A stretch of 64,000 nt of DNA from Brevibacterium sp. p3-SID960 (GCF_025144725.1 NZ_JALXKS010000011.1:6175-70174); one strand, 5' to 3'. Shown: positions 43,680 to 53,377, counted from the stretch's first letter. Notes: a model not told the origin generated them from the letters alone. Numbers and translations: made by a program.

Positions 43680-46150
43680 CACCGGCCGAGCAGATCGAGT
43701 GCCGCCGAGGCGATCGAGGCGGTGTCGATGCCGTGGATCGCATAGGCCTCCGAGACCGATGACGCCTGCCCGAACTCGGTGACGCCGAGGTTGCGGGCAC
43801 GATCCCCGCGCACGCCGGCGAGGAACGACAACGTGTGCGGGTGGCCGTCCATGACGGTGACAAGCGGAGCAGGGTGCTCAGCGGGAAAGAGCACGTCGAC
43901 GATGCTCGTCGCCCCCATCCCGGCCTGCGCTCCGCCGAGCCCGCCGCGGGCCTGCAAAGAGCGGAACACGAGGCTCGGGCTCGTGATGCACACGACGCCG
44001 GCTCGGATTCCCCGTTCAGCAAGGTACTCAGCAGCCTGGCACACCTCGGTCATGATCGCACCGGCACCCACGAGGGTGATGTCATCCTCGGCAGCCGGGT
44101 GGGTGCTGAGGCGGTAGCCACCAGAGATGACCTGCTGGCGGCGGCGCTCACGCTCGATCTCATCATCAGGCACCCGGGCGAGTCCCTGGTCGACCGGGCG
44201 GGTCGAGAGCCGGAAGTACGCCGAGTGTCCATCAGGCCGGCCGATGTGGCGCATCGCCTCGAGCAGCGTCCATTCGAAGTCCTGCGCAAACGCCGGCTCC
44301 CAGCTCGTCAGCCCCGGGATCTCCAGCGTCACCGACGGGGTGTTGAACGACTGATGCGCCCCGCCCTCGGGAGCCAACGTCACACCGGACGGCGTGCCGA
44401 TCATGATCGACTGCCCACCGGCGTACAGGCCGAAGGTCCACGGCTCAAGCGCCCGATTGATGAACGGATCGTAGATCGTGGCGACCGGAATGAGCGGCTG
44501 ACCCCAGCGCGAGAACGTCGAGCCGAGCTCTCCTGCCAACGAGACGAGATTGACCTCGGCGATGCCGAGTTCGATGTGCTGGCCGCTGGAGGCCTCCTGC
44601 CAGCGCAGCACCCGCTCGCGGTCGTCAGCGAACCAATCCTGCCGGCCGGCGATCGACCATACGCCGGTCTTGTTGATCCAGCCGCCGAGGTTCGTCGACG
44701 TCGCAACGTCAGGGCTGAGGGTCACAACCCTTTCGGCGAGCTCGGGTTGGGCACGCTTGAGATCGGACAGCACGCGGCCGAGTGTCGCCTGGGTCGAGGT
44801 GATGGCCTTGTGGGCGTACCCCAGCTCGGCGGGCACGTCGCCGACCTGGTGGACCGGTGCGGGTGGGCGGGTGAGCCGCTGTGCTGTCGAGCGGCATACC
44901 TCGGCGGCGGACGATTCCGGGGCGAAGCGCGCCCACGGGTCCTCCAGCGAGGTGCCCGAGAGCTCAGCGAGCTCGCGCATCTGGCTTTCGGTCAGCTGGG
45001 CTGCGTGGTTGTTCGGATGTCCCTCGGTGGCCAGGCCGCGGCCCTTGATCGTATAGGCGAAGATGACGGTCGGGCGGGTGTTATCGATCTGCCGGAACGT
45101 GTCGATGAGCGCAGGGATGTCGTGTCCGGCGAGGTCGCGGATGACCTCGGCGAGCGCACGCGGGCTCAATGAGGCGATGACGTCACGCAGCACTGCCGCC
45201 TCGTCTGAATCGAGGCCGGCGAGCATGCGTTCGTGCAGCTCGTCGGGGTGGCTGCGCAGCAGCCGCTGATACTCCTCGTTGGGCATGCCCTCCATCCGCT
45301 GAGCGAAAGCCTCTCCGCCCGAGGCGGCGAAGAGCTTCTGGATGCGGGTGCCCCATTTGCAGGTGAGGACCTGCCAGTCGGCGGCGGCGAACATACCCTG
45401 CAGCCGCTGGATCTGCACATCGGGGATGACGCGGTCAAGCGACTGCCGGTTGAGGTCGACGATCCACACGACGTTGCCGAGTCCGCGCACCTCCGGGTCG
45501 ATGATCGCTTCCCACACAGCGCCTTCGTCCATCTCCGCATCGCCGAGCAGGGAGATGAAGCGACCGGCCTCCGGGGTCTCGGGGAAGCGGTCGCGCAGAT
45601 AACGATGCGACAGGGCCGCCCAGATCGGGGCGGTGGCACCGATGCCCACCGAACCGGTGGAGAAGTCGACGGTGTCCGGATCCTTCGACCGCGACGGATA
45701 GGGCTGCAGGCCGCCCTTGGCGCGCAGCGAGGGCAGATAACGTTCGTCGAGGTCGCCGAGCAGGTAGTTGATGGCGTGCAGCACCGGGGAGGCATGCGGT
45801 TTGACTGAGACCCGGTCGGCTGCCGTGAGTTCGTGGAACCACAGCGCGGTCATGATGCCGACCATCGAGGCCGACGACGACTGATGCCCGCCGACTTTGA
45901 CGCCGTCGGGGTTCTCACGGCCCCGGTTGGCCGCGTCGATCATCGCGGTTGAGAGCCACAGCACCCGCTGGGCGATTTCGTCGAGGACGGACGCGCCGGT
46001 GGCCGAGGCGGATGCAGAGAGCGGGCGGGAGTTCACGCTCGGCGGGTCGAGCTGAGTGGAGGTCTCGAACTGCTGGCGGTCCTCAGCCTGCTCGTCGACA
46101 GGGATGTGCTGGGTGCCTGCGGCCTGGGGGTTGTCGGGGCTGTGCTGCAT
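43679..46150 (-). CDS. pyruvate dehydrogenase E1-like (homodimeric AceE-type transketolase family)
   Basis: An 823-residue single-chain ThDP enzyme. N-terminal AGRFISLLGDAEMDEGAVWEAI (residues about 205-226) holds the GDxxxxEG ThDP motif; further landmarks are VWIVDLNRQSLDRV, YTIKGRGLATEGHPNNHAA, and ELGIAEVNLVSLAGELGS. It is shorter than typical AceE (about 890-920), and actinobacterial homologues are often annotated only as transketolase-like. ATG 46150 follows GAAGGACAG and starts a compositionally normal protein; the frame is open to 46630 but the extension is unlike the family. No E2 or E3 gene is adjacent, so the acceptor must be encoded elsewhere. Pyruvate as substrate is inferred. Confidence 0.75.
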   Translation of the reverse strand: MQHSPDNPQAAGTQHIPVDEQAEDRQQFETSTQLDPPSVNSRPLSASASATGASVLDEIAQRVLWLSTAMIDAANRGRENPDGVKVGGHQSSSASMVGIMTALWFHELTAADRVSVKPHASPVLHAINYLLGDLDERYLPSLRAKGGLQPYPSRSKDPDTVDFSTGSVGIGATAPIWAALSHRYLRDRFPETPEAGRFISLLGDAEMDEGAVWEAIIDPEVRGLGNVVWIVDLNRQSLDRVIPDVQIQRLQGMFAAADWQVLTCKWGTRIQKLFAASGGEAFAQRMEGMPNEEYQRLLRSHPDELHERMLAGLDSDEAAVLRDVIASLSPRALAEVIRDLAGHDIPALIDTFRQIDNTRPTVIFAYTIKGRGLATEGHPNNHAAQLTESQMRELAELSGTSLEDPWARFAPESSAAEVCRSTAQRLTRPPAPVHQVGDVPAELGYAHKAITSTQATLGRVLSDLKRAQPELAERVVTLSPDVATSTNLGGWINKTGVWSIAGRQDWFADDRERVLRWQEASSGQHIELGIAEVNLVSLAGELGSTFSRWGQPLIPVATIYDPFINRALEPWTFGLYAGGQSIMIGTPSGVTLAPEGGAHQSFNTPSVTLEIPGLTSWEPAFAQDFEWTLLEAMRHIGRPDGHSAYFRLSTRPVDQGLARVPDDEIERERRRQQVISGGYRLSTHPAAEDDITLVGAGAIMTEVCQAAEYLAERGIRAGVVCITSPSLVFRSLQARGGLGGAQAGMGATSIVDVLFPAEHPAPLVTVMDGHPHTLSFLAGVRGDRARNLGVTEFGQASSVSEAYAIHGIDTASIASAALDLLGR

Positions 46151-46400
46151 TGCATCTGTCCTTCGCTCGGCGGCGATGTCTCGTCCACGGTAGAGACTAC
46201 CCGCCGGGTGGGAGCAGAGCGCATTGGAGTCTGTACCGAGGCGGGTGCGGAGCTCACCCGACTGAACTGGCTGACGATCATCACCGCCTGAAGCCGTCTC
46301 ATCCACAGTCCGGCAGGTGAACGCATTCTTGCCCGGCGCTGGTGAGAGGCGCTTAATGGACGGACAGAGGTGTGCATCGAGTTCTGCCAGGAGGTGCGTC

Positions 46401-46610
46401 ATGATCGCCATCGCCATCATCATTCTGGGTCTTCCGTGCGTCGGCCTGTATTTCCTCATCGGGCACCTCATCTGCCCGAGCCGTGAGCGGCTGCCGTTTC
46501 GGAGCATGGATTCGGCCGCGATCGCCCAGACCATCACCCGCGGCTGGAACGCGCTGCCGGTCGGGCCGGCTTCCTCGGTCGGCTTCACGCCGGTGCTGCC
46601 GCAGCGCTGA
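46401..46610 (+). CDS. small single-helix membrane protein
   Basis: A 69-residue frame with an excellent ribosome site (CCAGGAGG, six bases before ATG 46401). Residues 1-22 are a hydrophobic helix (MIAIAIIILGLPCVGLYFLI), then a basic stretch and a Pro-rich end. I do not recognise a family. It stands alone between the divergent E1 gene and the TauE-like gene; being short, it may be missed in automated annotation. Confidence 0.5.
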   Translation: MIAIAIIILGLPCVGLYFLIGHLICPSRERLPFRSMDSAAIAQTITRGWNALPVGPASSVGFTPVLPQR

Positions 46611-46680
46611 GATCCGCCCGAAGCGCTCACTGGCTGCCGCCGGCGCGCACGATCCCCCGCCTCGGGCCCGGGGCCGACGC

Positions 46681-46693
46681 TAGGATTGCCGCA
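46681..46693 (+). promoter_or_regulatory. -10 box for a leaderless TauE-like mRNA
   Basis: TAGGAT (46681-46686) lies six bases before ATG 46693 and no ribosome site is present, the same layout as at 4863, 13160, 16551, 30725 and 38371. Confidence 0.45.
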
Positions 46694-47445
46694 TGACCCT
46701 GGGCATCGTGGCAGCGACCCTCGCTGCGGTCTTCCTCGGCGCTACCCTGCAGCGGCTGTCGGGAACCGGCGTCGGCCTCGTCGTCGCTCCAGTGCTGGCG
46801 CTGCTCATGGGCCCGGCGCTAGGGGTGTTCATGGCGAATGCGACGACGATGCTCTCAGGCACCATCATCATGCTTGCCGTCCTCAAGGACGTCGACTGGC
46901 GCCGCTACCTCATCTTCCTGCCTGCCGGGATCCTCGGCGCGATCCCGGCCGCCCTGCTCGTCCGCGAGCTCTCCGCGGCGTGGCTCAACATCGTCATCGG
47001 TCTCGTCGTGCTCGCTGCCCTCGCCCTGACCTTCGGGACCCCGCGCGTTCGGCACATCCGCTCCCGCTGGCTCACCGCTGCCGGTGGAGCAGCCGGCGCC
47101 TTCCTCAACACCTCGGCAGGTGTCGCGGCACCGGCCATGGTCATCTATGCGAAATTCGCACGCTGGCCGCAGCGCTCGTTCGCCGCGACGATGCAGCCGA
47201 CGTTCGCGACCTTCGGGGCGCTGTCGGTCGGCTCGAAGCTGGCAGTCGGGGCGATGACGATCGCCCAGCTGCCGCCGTGGTGGATCTTCCCGGTGATCTT
47301 CGCAGCCGTCGGCCTGGGCATCATCGCTGGCGGGAGGCTCGCCAGGCTCGTGACCGCCGAGGCTGCTCGCAGGCTGGCGATCACGCTCGCTGGCGCCGGG
47401 GCCGTCGTCGCGCTTGTGCGCGGGCTCGTCATGCTTGCCGGCTGA
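46693..47445 (+). CDS. TauE/SafE-family permease
   Basis: A 250-residue protein with about eight helices in two similar halves; GTGVGLVVAPVLALLMGP near residue 24 and GAAGAFLNTSAGVAAPAMVI near 137 are the paired family signatures. Members export sulfite, sulfoacetate or other organosulfonates and sometimes import them; substrate here is unknown. It converges on the AGCS symporter and shares the terminator at 47549-47582. Confidence 0.85.
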   Translation: MTLGIVAATLAAVFLGATLQRLSGTGVGLVVAPVLALLMGPALGVFMANATTMLSGTIIMLAVLKDVDWRRYLIFLPAGILGAIPAALLVRELSAAWLNIVIGLVVLAALALTFGTPRVRHIRSRWLTAAGGAAGAFLNTSAGVAAPAMVIYAKFARWPQRSFAATMQPTFATFGALSVGSKLAVGAMTIAQLPPWWIFPVIFAAVGLGIIAGGRLARLVTAEAARRLAITLAGAGAVVALVRGLVMLAG

Positions 47446-47489
47446 GCCACCGCAGTCGAGGCGGTCGGAACCGCGCCGAGGAAACCGTG

Positions 47490-47548
47490 CCGGTTAGTGG
47501 AAGCATCCGCCGGTGCGTGGAAGCATCCGTGCCGGTGCGTGAATGCCG
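47490..47548. repeat. 20-bp tandem repeat, three units
   Basis: CCGGTTAGTGGAAGCATCCG (47490-47509) and CCGGTGCGTGGAAGCATCCG (47510-47529) are followed by a degraded third unit (from 47532). It sits just before the terminator between two convergent genes; no function seen. Confidence 0.65.
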
Positions 47549-47582
47549 CAGGCGGGCAGACGCTGCCTCGTCTGCCCGCCTG
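47549..47582. terminator. bidirectional stem-loop terminator
   Basis: Perfect 14-bp arms (47549-47562 and 47569-47582) around a 6-base loop, ctgcct, between the convergent TauE-like and AGCS genes. Confidence 0.8.
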
Positions 47583-47607
47583 GTGCGTGATGTCAGCTGA
47601 GCGCAGC

Positions 47608-49296
47608 TCAGATCTTCCGGTCGGGGTCGTCAAGCGCGTCGACGTCGACTCCGCGCTTGCGCTGGGCGCTGCGGAAGCCCGAGCGCACGCGCTTGCGGTG
47701 CTCGCGGGCCTTGTGGCGGCGGGTCTTCTCCCGCTCGACCTGCTCAGGGGTGGGCTCGTGGTCGCGCAGACCGACCTGCAGGTCGGCGGGCACCTCGCTC
47801 ATCGTGCCGACGGCGACCTTCGTCTTGTGCCGGATGATCTCCATCCGCACGATCTTCGACAGGAAGTACAGACCCAGCAGGTTCGGCACTGCCATGAGGA
47901 ACAGGGTGGCATCGGAGAAGGCGACGACGCTGTCGAGCGAGACAGCCGAGCCGACGACCACGGCGGCGACCCACACGAACTGGAAGATCTTCTCAGCCAC
48001 AACCGAGTTCTTCGTCAGGTATCCCAGCGCCTTCTGGCCGTAGTAGGCATAGGAGAGCACCGTCGAGAAGCCGAAGAGCACCACGGCAACGGTCAGCAGG
48101 TACGGGAACCAGGCGGAGACGGTCGCGAACGCCTGGCTCGTCAGGGCCACGCCGGCGCCGGTCGAGCCGTCGCCGGCATCAGCCTGGTACAGGCCGGTGG
48201 TGATGATCGCCAGGGCGGTGAGCGTACAGATGATGACGGAGTCGACCAGCGGCTCCCACATCGCGGTGAAGCCCTCGGTGGCCGGCTCATCGGTCTTGAC
48301 TGCCGCGTGGGCCATACCGGCGGTGCCCACACCGCCGACGTTGGAGAACAGCGCACGCTGGATGCCGACGATCGCCACACCGACGATTCCGCCGGCCACA
48401 CCCTCCCCGGTGAAGGCGCCTTCGATCATGAGCCAGAAGGCGTGCGGGACGGCGGTGACGTTCATCGCGAGGATGACGAGCACACATGCGGTGTAGAGAA
48501 TCGCCATCGCCGGGGTGATCGCCGAGGTCCATTCGGCGATCTTCTTGATGCCGCCGATGATGACGAAGCCGGCGAGCAGCGCCATAACGAGGCCGATGAG
48601 CCACAGTTTGTCGGCCAGGAAGCTCGAGTCACCGCCGGTGGAGTCGACGATGATCGCTGCGACCTGATTGGCCTGGAACAGGTTGCCGGCGCCGAACACA
48701 CCGATGAGGGTGGTGAGGGCGTAGAACACGGCGAGGAACTTGCCCAGCCGCGGCCAGCCGACCTCGGCCAGACCCTCACGCAGGTAGTACATCGGCCCGC
48801 CGGAGGTCTTGCCGTCGCCGGTGATCTGGCGGTACTTCACACCCAGGGTCGCCTCGGCCATCTTCATCGACATGGCCAGCAGACCGAAGATGATGATCCA
48901 CAGTGCCGCACCCGGGCCGCCGATCGTGATCGCGACAGCGACACCGGCGATGTTGCCCAGGCCCACGGTGCCGGAGAGCTCGGTGGCCAGCGCCTGGAAG
49001 GACGAAACCTCACCGGGGTCGGTCTTGCGGGTGAACTTGCCGCGGATGACGCGCAGTGAGTGCTTCAAACCGGTGATCGGCTGGAAGCGCAGGAAGACGG
49101 TAAGGAAGATCGCTCCGACCATGAGCCAGACGACGATGAGCGGCAGACCGACTCCGAAAAGCGGGATCTCGAAGAAGACGATGAATGACAGCCATTCGGC
49201 GAATGGGGCGAAGAGACCGTCGATGAACTGGTCAACGGAGGAGCCGGACTGGTCAGCCGCTCCGGCGAGAACGGCAGGTGGAGCAATCATATTCAT
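47608..49296 (-). CDS. sodium:alanine/glycine symporter (AGCS family)
   Basis: A 562-residue transporter with about 11 helices. The AGCS signature GTVGLGNIAGVAVAITIGGPGA (quoted as GLGNIAGVAVAITIGG, near residue 112) is clear, as are GGPMYYLREGL near 165 and GIQRALFSNVGGVGTAGMAH near 310. It imports alanine or glycine with Na+. The C-terminal 60 residues are charged and extend beyond the usual end. ATG 49296 has no good ribosome site; ATG 49290 is an alternative. It is not in an operon. Confidence 0.9.
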   Translation of the reverse strand: MNMIAPPAVLAGAADQSGSSVDQFIDGLFAPFAEWLSFIVFFEIPLFGVGLPLIVVWLMVGAIFLTVFLRFQPITGLKHSLRVIRGKFTRKTDPGEVSSFQALATELSGTVGLGNIAGVAVAITIGGPGAALWIIIFGLLAMSMKMAEATLGVKYRQITGDGKTSGGPMYYLREGLAEVGWPRLGKFLAVFYALTTLIGVFGAGNLFQANQVAAIIVDSTGGDSSFLADKLWLIGLVMALLAGFVIIGGIKKIAEWTSAITPAMAILYTACVLVILAMNVTAVPHAFWLMIEGAFTGEGVAGGIVGVAIVGIQRALFSNVGGVGTAGMAHAAVKTDEPATEGFTAMWEPLVDSVIICTLTALAIITTGLYQADAGDGSTGAGVALTSQAFATVSAWFPYLLTVAVVLFGFSTVLSYAYYGQKALGYLTKNSVVAEKIFQFVWVAAVVVGSAVSLDSVVAFSDATLFLMAVPNLLGLYFLSKIVRMEIIRHKTKVAVGTMSEVPADLQVGLRDHEPTPEQVEREKTRRHKAREHRKRVRSGFRSAQRKRGVDVDALDDPDRKI

Positions 49297-49372
49297 GTTG
49301 TCGGGCGCGTGGTAGACGTACGGCCAAAGGGTCGGTTCGGCTGCGGCGCCAGTGTGCAGAGTAGCAACTCAG

Positions 49373-49390
49373 GCATTGCCAATCCAATGC
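49373..49390. promoter_or_regulatory. small inverted repeat upstream of the AGCS gene
   Basis: GCATTGCCAATCCAATGC has perfect 6-bp arms (GCATTG/CAATGC) around six bases, 77 bp before the symporter start, in an otherwise featureless gap (49297-49535). A regulator site is possible; no second copy was noticed. Confidence 0.35.
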
Positions 49391-49535
49391 TCAGGCTGGA
49401 AACGACGCCTATTCGTGACGCGGAATGCGGCAGTTTCAGGCCTAGGCGGGTTCATCTGCGGCGTTCCGCTGGACCCGCCACCCCCGCCGTCCCACCGCTG
49501 CGGCAGCACCGCCGTCATCGGCTGCGCAGCGGTGG

Positions 49536-50270
49536 TCACCTGCGCAGATAGTCGACGAACGCCGCCGCCAGCGGGGCCATTGCGGCCTCCACCTCCGGCT
49601 CGGCGTTCGTGATCTCCGCAAGCACCTGTTCGCGTGCCTTGCCGCACCACACCGGCATCGACACATCGGCTCCCCACCCCCGCGCCTGCGCTGCTGTGGT
49701 CTCGGGATGGAACTGCGTGCCCCACGCCTGACCGATCCGGAACGCCTGCACAGGTGCGTCGGTGCCGTCGACGAGGTGGACCGCGCCCGGCGGCAGGCCC
49801 ATCTCCTCCTGGTGCCACAGAACCGCAGGCGCCGAGGCGGGCATCGCTGAGAAGACCGGGTCGCCTGCGGCTTCGGGCCGGGCGGCGACGATGTACGCCC
49901 CGACCTGCGGGACACGCCGGCGGCGCAGCTGCCCGCCGGTCGCTGCAGCGAGCAGCTCGCCGCCTAAGCAGATGTTGAAGCTGGGGAATGCTCCCTCGGC
50001 CGAGGCGGCGAGCAGGCTGCGCACGTGCGGGAACCACGGGTTGTCCTCATCATCGAGCGGGCCAGCGGCTCCGCCGAGGACGATGAGGCCGTCGTAGTCG
50101 GCGCGCAGCGCGGCTGCATCGGCTGGCAGCGGCGGGCCGAGGCCGGCATGTTCGGACCCGAGGTAGGGTCGGGCGACGATGAGCTCGGCACCTGCGCGTT
50201 CGAGCCAGTAGCCGAAGCGCCGGGCATCAGTGCCGGCTTCGTGTTCGATGACGAGGATCCGCAGTGACAT
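49536..50270 (-). CDS. class I glutamine amidotransferase-like protein
   Basis: A 244-residue stand-alone GATase1 domain: GLIVLGGAAGPLDDEDNPWF near residue 61, the nucleophile Cys in FNICLGGELLAAA near 98, and the His/Glu pair in GTQFHPETT near 188. Such proteins may be gamma-glutamyl hydrolases (as in putrescine use) or amide donors to unknown partners; GMP synthase-like annotation would be misleading because no synthase part exists. The ATG lies six bases after TACTGT, though a GGAG also precedes it. The neighbouring GABA-type genes make a gamma-glutamyl amine role conceivable. Confidence 0.8.
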   Translation of the reverse strand: MSLRILVIEHEAGTDARRFGYWLERAGAELIVARPYLGSEHAGLGPPLPADAAALRADYDGLIVLGGAAGPLDDEDNPWFPHVRSLLAASAEGAFPSFNICLGGELLAAATGGQLRRRRVPQVGAYIVAARPEAAGDPVFSAMPASAPAVLWHQEEMGLPPGAVHLVDGTDAPVQAFRIGQAWGTQFHPETTAAQARGWGADVSMPVWCGKAREQVLAEITNAEPEVEAAMAPLAAAFVDYLRR

Positions 50271-50351
50271 GTCTCCACAGTAGCGCCGGGGCAGTGTTCA
50301 TCGGCAGGTCGTGGGCGCCCTTCTGACGTCTGCTGCCGGGCAAGCGCAGAC

Positions 50352-50381
50352 GGGGCTCCCCTCCGTGTGGAGAGGAGCCCC
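50352..50381. terminator. stem-loop terminator after the aldehyde dehydrogenase gene
   Basis: Arms 50352-50364 and 50369-50381 pair over 13 bp with one mismatch and a GTGT loop. It lies 38 bp after the end of the leftward dehydrogenase gene (50419). Confidence 0.7.
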
Positions 50382-50418
50382 GCAGGCTCAGCTCAATGTC
50401 TGTGCTGTGCCGCTGAGG

Positions 50419-51795
50419 TCAGTCAGCGACGTAGTACATGCGCTTGTTGACGAACTCGTCCATGCCCAGCGGGCCGAGCTCGCGGCCGAAGCCGGAGCGC
50501 TTGACGCCGCCGAAGGGCACCTCGGCACCCTCCCCGGCTGGGGTGTTGACGTTCGACATGCCGACGTCGAGCTGCTGGGCGATCTTCTCCGCCCGGGCCC
50601 TGTCCTTGGAGAACACCGCGCCGCCGAGACCGAAGTCGGTGTCGTTGGCCAGCGCGAGAGCCTCCTCATCAGAGGACACCTTGTACACGACGGCCACGGG
50701 TCCGAAGAGCTCCTCGCGGTAGGCCTCCATGTCGCTGGTGACATCGGTGATGACGGTCGGTGCGTAGTAGGCGCCGTCCCCGCGCTTGCCGCCAGCGCGC
50801 AGTGTCGCGCCGTCCTTGACAGCCTGCTGGACCTGCTCATCGAGCCGGTCGGCTGCCTCCTTCGACGACAGCGGCGTGTAGTTGGTCTCGTAGTCATCGC
50901 CGGGTCCGCCGGGCTGCATGCCCTCAGCGAGGCTCGTGAGCTCGGAGACGAACGCGTCGTAGATGTCGTCCATGACGATCATCCGCTTGTTGGAGTTGCA
51001 GGCCTGGCCGGTGTTGTACATCCGGGTCTCCCAGGCGGTCTTCGCCGCTTCCTTGACGTCAACGGTGTCGAGGATGACGTACGGGTCGGAACCGCCGAGT
51101 TCGAGCACGGCCTTCTTCAGGTGCTTGCCGGCCAGCGCACCGACGACCGAGCCGGCCCGTTCGGAGCCGGTCAGCGAGACGCCCTGCACGCGCGGGTCAG
51201 CGATGATCTCGGCGATCTGATCGTGGCTGGCGAACAGGTTGTTGTACACGCCTGCCGGCACACCGGTGTCATCCATGATCTGCTGGATCGCCTGGGCTGA
51301 GCGCGGGCAGATCTCGGCGTGTTTGAGGATGATGGTGTTGCCGAGCATGAAGTTCGGAGCGGCGAACCGGGCGACCTGGTAGTAGGGGAAGTTCCAGGGC
51401 ATGATGCCCAGCAGCACACCGATCGGGCGGCGCTCGACGTACGCCTTGCCCTCGGAGAAGGTCGGGATCTCCTGGTCAGCGGCCAGCGTGGGGCCGTTGT
51501 CGGCGAAGTAGTTGAAGATGTCGGTGCAGTATTCGGCTTCCTCAACGCCTTCGGGCAGCGGTTTGCCCATCTCGTCGGCAATGATCTGGGCGAGCTCGTC
51601 CTTGCGCTCGGTGAAGAGCTCGGCAACGCGCTTGACGACCGTCCCGCGCTCCTCGATCGGCATCTCGCGCCACGACTGGTAGGCCTGGTGGGCGCTGTCG
51701 AGGGCGGTGTCGACGTCGGCCTGGCTGGCGGTGTCGAAGGTCTCGACGATCTCACCGGTGGCGGGGTTCTGCACCCGGTATCCTGCGCTGCTCAT
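50419..51795 (-). CDS. gabD: NAD(P)-dependent succinate-semialdehyde dehydrogenase
   Basis: A 458-residue aldehyde dehydrogenase of the short GabD1 type. [15 protein letters not shown] near residue 130, the general base Glu in [11 protein letters not shown] near 230, and the nucleophile Cys in [11 protein letters not shown] near 263 are in place. It should oxidise succinate semialdehyde (or a similar aldehyde) to the acid. A class III aminotransferase that could make the semialdehyde lies at 54.5 kb, beyond a nucleoside-sugar-epimerase-like gene and a ruined polyamine transporter. GGACACC-type leader with AAAGGA precedes the ATG. Confidence 0.85.
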   Translation of the reverse strand: MSSAGYRVQNPATGEIVETFDTASQADVDTALDSAHQAYQSWREMPIEERGTVVKRVAELFTERKDELAQIIADEMGKPLPEGVEEAEYCTDIFNYFADNGPTLAADQEIPTFSEGKAYVERRPIGVLLGIMPWNFPYYQVARFAAPNFMLGNTIILKHAEICPRSAQAIQQIMDDTGVPAGVYNNLFASHDQIAEIIADPRVQGVSLTGSERAGSVVGALAGKHLKKAVLELGGSDPYVILDTVDVKEAAKTAWETRMYNTGQACNSNKRMIVMDDIYDAFVSELTSLAEGMQPGGPGDDYETNYTPLSSKEAADRLDEQVQQAVKDGATLRAGGKRGDGAYYAPTVITDVTSDMEAYREELFGPVAVVYKVSSDEEALALANDTDFGLGGAVFSKDRARAEKIAQQLDVGMSNVNTPAGEGAEVPFGGVKRSGFGRELGPLGMDEFVNKRMYYVAD

Positions 51796-51881
51796 GGGGT
51801 GTCCTTTCGGTTCGGCCGCGCCCGAGGTGCCGGGCGCGTGGATCTGTCAGGGTCAGGTGAAATGGGCTGAAGGTGGTCGTG

Positions 51882-53327
51882 TCAGGTGTCGGTGTGGTCG
51901 GTGTCGGGAAAGCCGAGCGCGTCGGCCATCGCCTGCCGGATCTCCGGGTACCGGAACCGGTAGCCGAGTTCATCCAACCGGGTGGGCACCACCCGCTGGT
52001 CGGCGAGCACGAGCTCCTGAGCAGCCTGCTTGCCCAGCAGCACCTCGGGACCCAAGCGCGGAGTCGGCACAAGCGCCGGCATCGAGGCCAGCCCGGCGAG
52101 CGCCTGAGCGAACTCGGCCTGGCGCACCGGTTGTGGGGCCGCGGCGTTGACCGGCCCGCTCATCGTCGGGTCGACGGCGGCGCGGGCGTAGATGCGGGCG
52201 ATGTCGTCAAGCGAGATCCACGACATCCACTGCTGGCCGTCGCCGATCCGCCCGCCGAGGCCGGAGAGGTACAGCGGCAGCTGCAGGCGCAGCGGTCCTG
52301 ACAGTGCGGTGAGCACCTGGGCGGTGCGCACGGACACCCAGCGCACGCCGAGCGCTTCGGCTTGGGCGGCTTCGGCTTCCCAGGCGCGGCACACCTCGGC
52401 GAGGAACCCGCCGCCGGAACCGGCATCTTCGCTGAGTTCCTCGTCGCCGCGGTCGTAGCCGTAGTAGCCGATCGCCGAGGCGCAGATGAACGCCTCGGGC
52501 CGGCGGGTCTCCGACAGCTGCTCCATGGTGAGCACGATGAGCTTCGTCGAATCGCGCCGCGAGCGCATGATTCGGTCCTTGGCTGCCGGTGAGAAGCGGG
52601 TGCCGATCGTCGCCCCGCCCACGTGGATGACGACATCGGCCCAGGCGAGTGCGCTGGGGTCGAGGATGCCGAGGTCGGGGTTCCACTTGATCTCGGAGGC
52701 CTTCCTCGGGGTGTCGCGCACCAGTGTGCGCACCTCGTGTCCGCCGGTCGACAGGAGGGCGGCGACCTGTGAGCCGACGGTGCCTGAGGCACCGGCGATG
52801 AGTATCTTCTTCCGCTCCGGCCCGCCGATCGCGGTGAGCTCATCCTGGTAGGCGAGGTCGGCGAGCAGCCGTTCGCTGCGGGCGCTGAAGATCGCCCGCA
52901 GGGTCGGCTCCATCGCGGTCGCATCGATCTCGGTCGCACCGGGCAGAATCCCGGGGGCGAAGCTGTAGTCGATGTGATCGTCGATGCGGGTGAAGGCCGA
53001 GCCGACGGATTCAGCGCCGGTGACCTCGGTGAAGGTGTGGGTGTGTTCCCAGGAGCTCAGCGGTCCTCGCACCTGCCGGTCGATGAAGGAGTGCTCACTC
53101 GGCCCGGCGGCGTGCTCGACGGAGAAGGGGGTGCGCACGAGCCCGTGCGTGCCGGGCAGGGTGATCTTCATCGACGCCTGCGAGCCCGGCGTCAGGGGCT
53201 CGGCTTCCTGTTCGATCTGCATCGCCCATTCCGGGCTCAGCCGGGTCAGCGCCCCGGGCCGTCGATGCCATGCGAAGACGGTGTGCAGAGGGTACGGAAC
53301 GACCAGCGAACTCGTGAAGACTGCCAT
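51882..53327 (-). CDS. TIGR01777-type SDR/epimerase-like protein with N-terminal SRPBCC domain
   Basis: A 481-residue fusion. Residues 1-150 resemble the SRPBCC (START-like) ligand-binding fold (HTVFAWHRRPGALTRLSPEW). Residues 165-470 are an extended SDR with the dinucleotide loop ILIAGASGTVGSQVAALL near residue 170, and the DVVIHVGGATIG and GYYGYDRGDEELSED words of the YfcH/TIGR01777 family. The enzymatic activity of this family is not established. It precedes the polyamine-transporter relic; an AGGACT word lies directly before the ATG. Confidence 0.82.
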   Translation of the reverse strand: MAVFTSSLVVPYPLHTVFAWHRRPGALTRLSPEWAMQIEQEAEPLTPGSQASMKITLPGTHGLVRTPFSVEHAAGPSEHSFIDRQVRGPLSSWEHTHTFTEVTGAESVGSAFTRIDDHIDYSFAPGILPGATEIDATAMEPTLRAIFSARSERLLADLAYQDELTAIGGPERKKILIAGASGTVGSQVAALLSTGGHEVRTLVRDTPRKASEIKWNPDLGILDPSALAWADVVIHVGGATIGTRFSPAAKDRIMRSRRDSTKLIVLTMEQLSETRRPEAFICASAIGYYGYDRGDEELSEDAGSGGGFLAEVCRAWEAEAAQAEALGVRWVSVRTAQVLTALSGPLRLQLPLYLSGLGGRIGDGQQWMSWISLDDIARIYARAAVDPTMSGPVNAAAPQPVRQAEFAQALAGLASMPALVPTPRLGPEVLLGKQAAQELVLADQRVVPTRLDELGYRFRYPEIRQAMADALGFPDTDHTDT

Positions 53328-53377
53328 AGTCCTACTGTTTCAGGAAAACCTGGCAGTAAGCACAGTCCCGGCGGACT

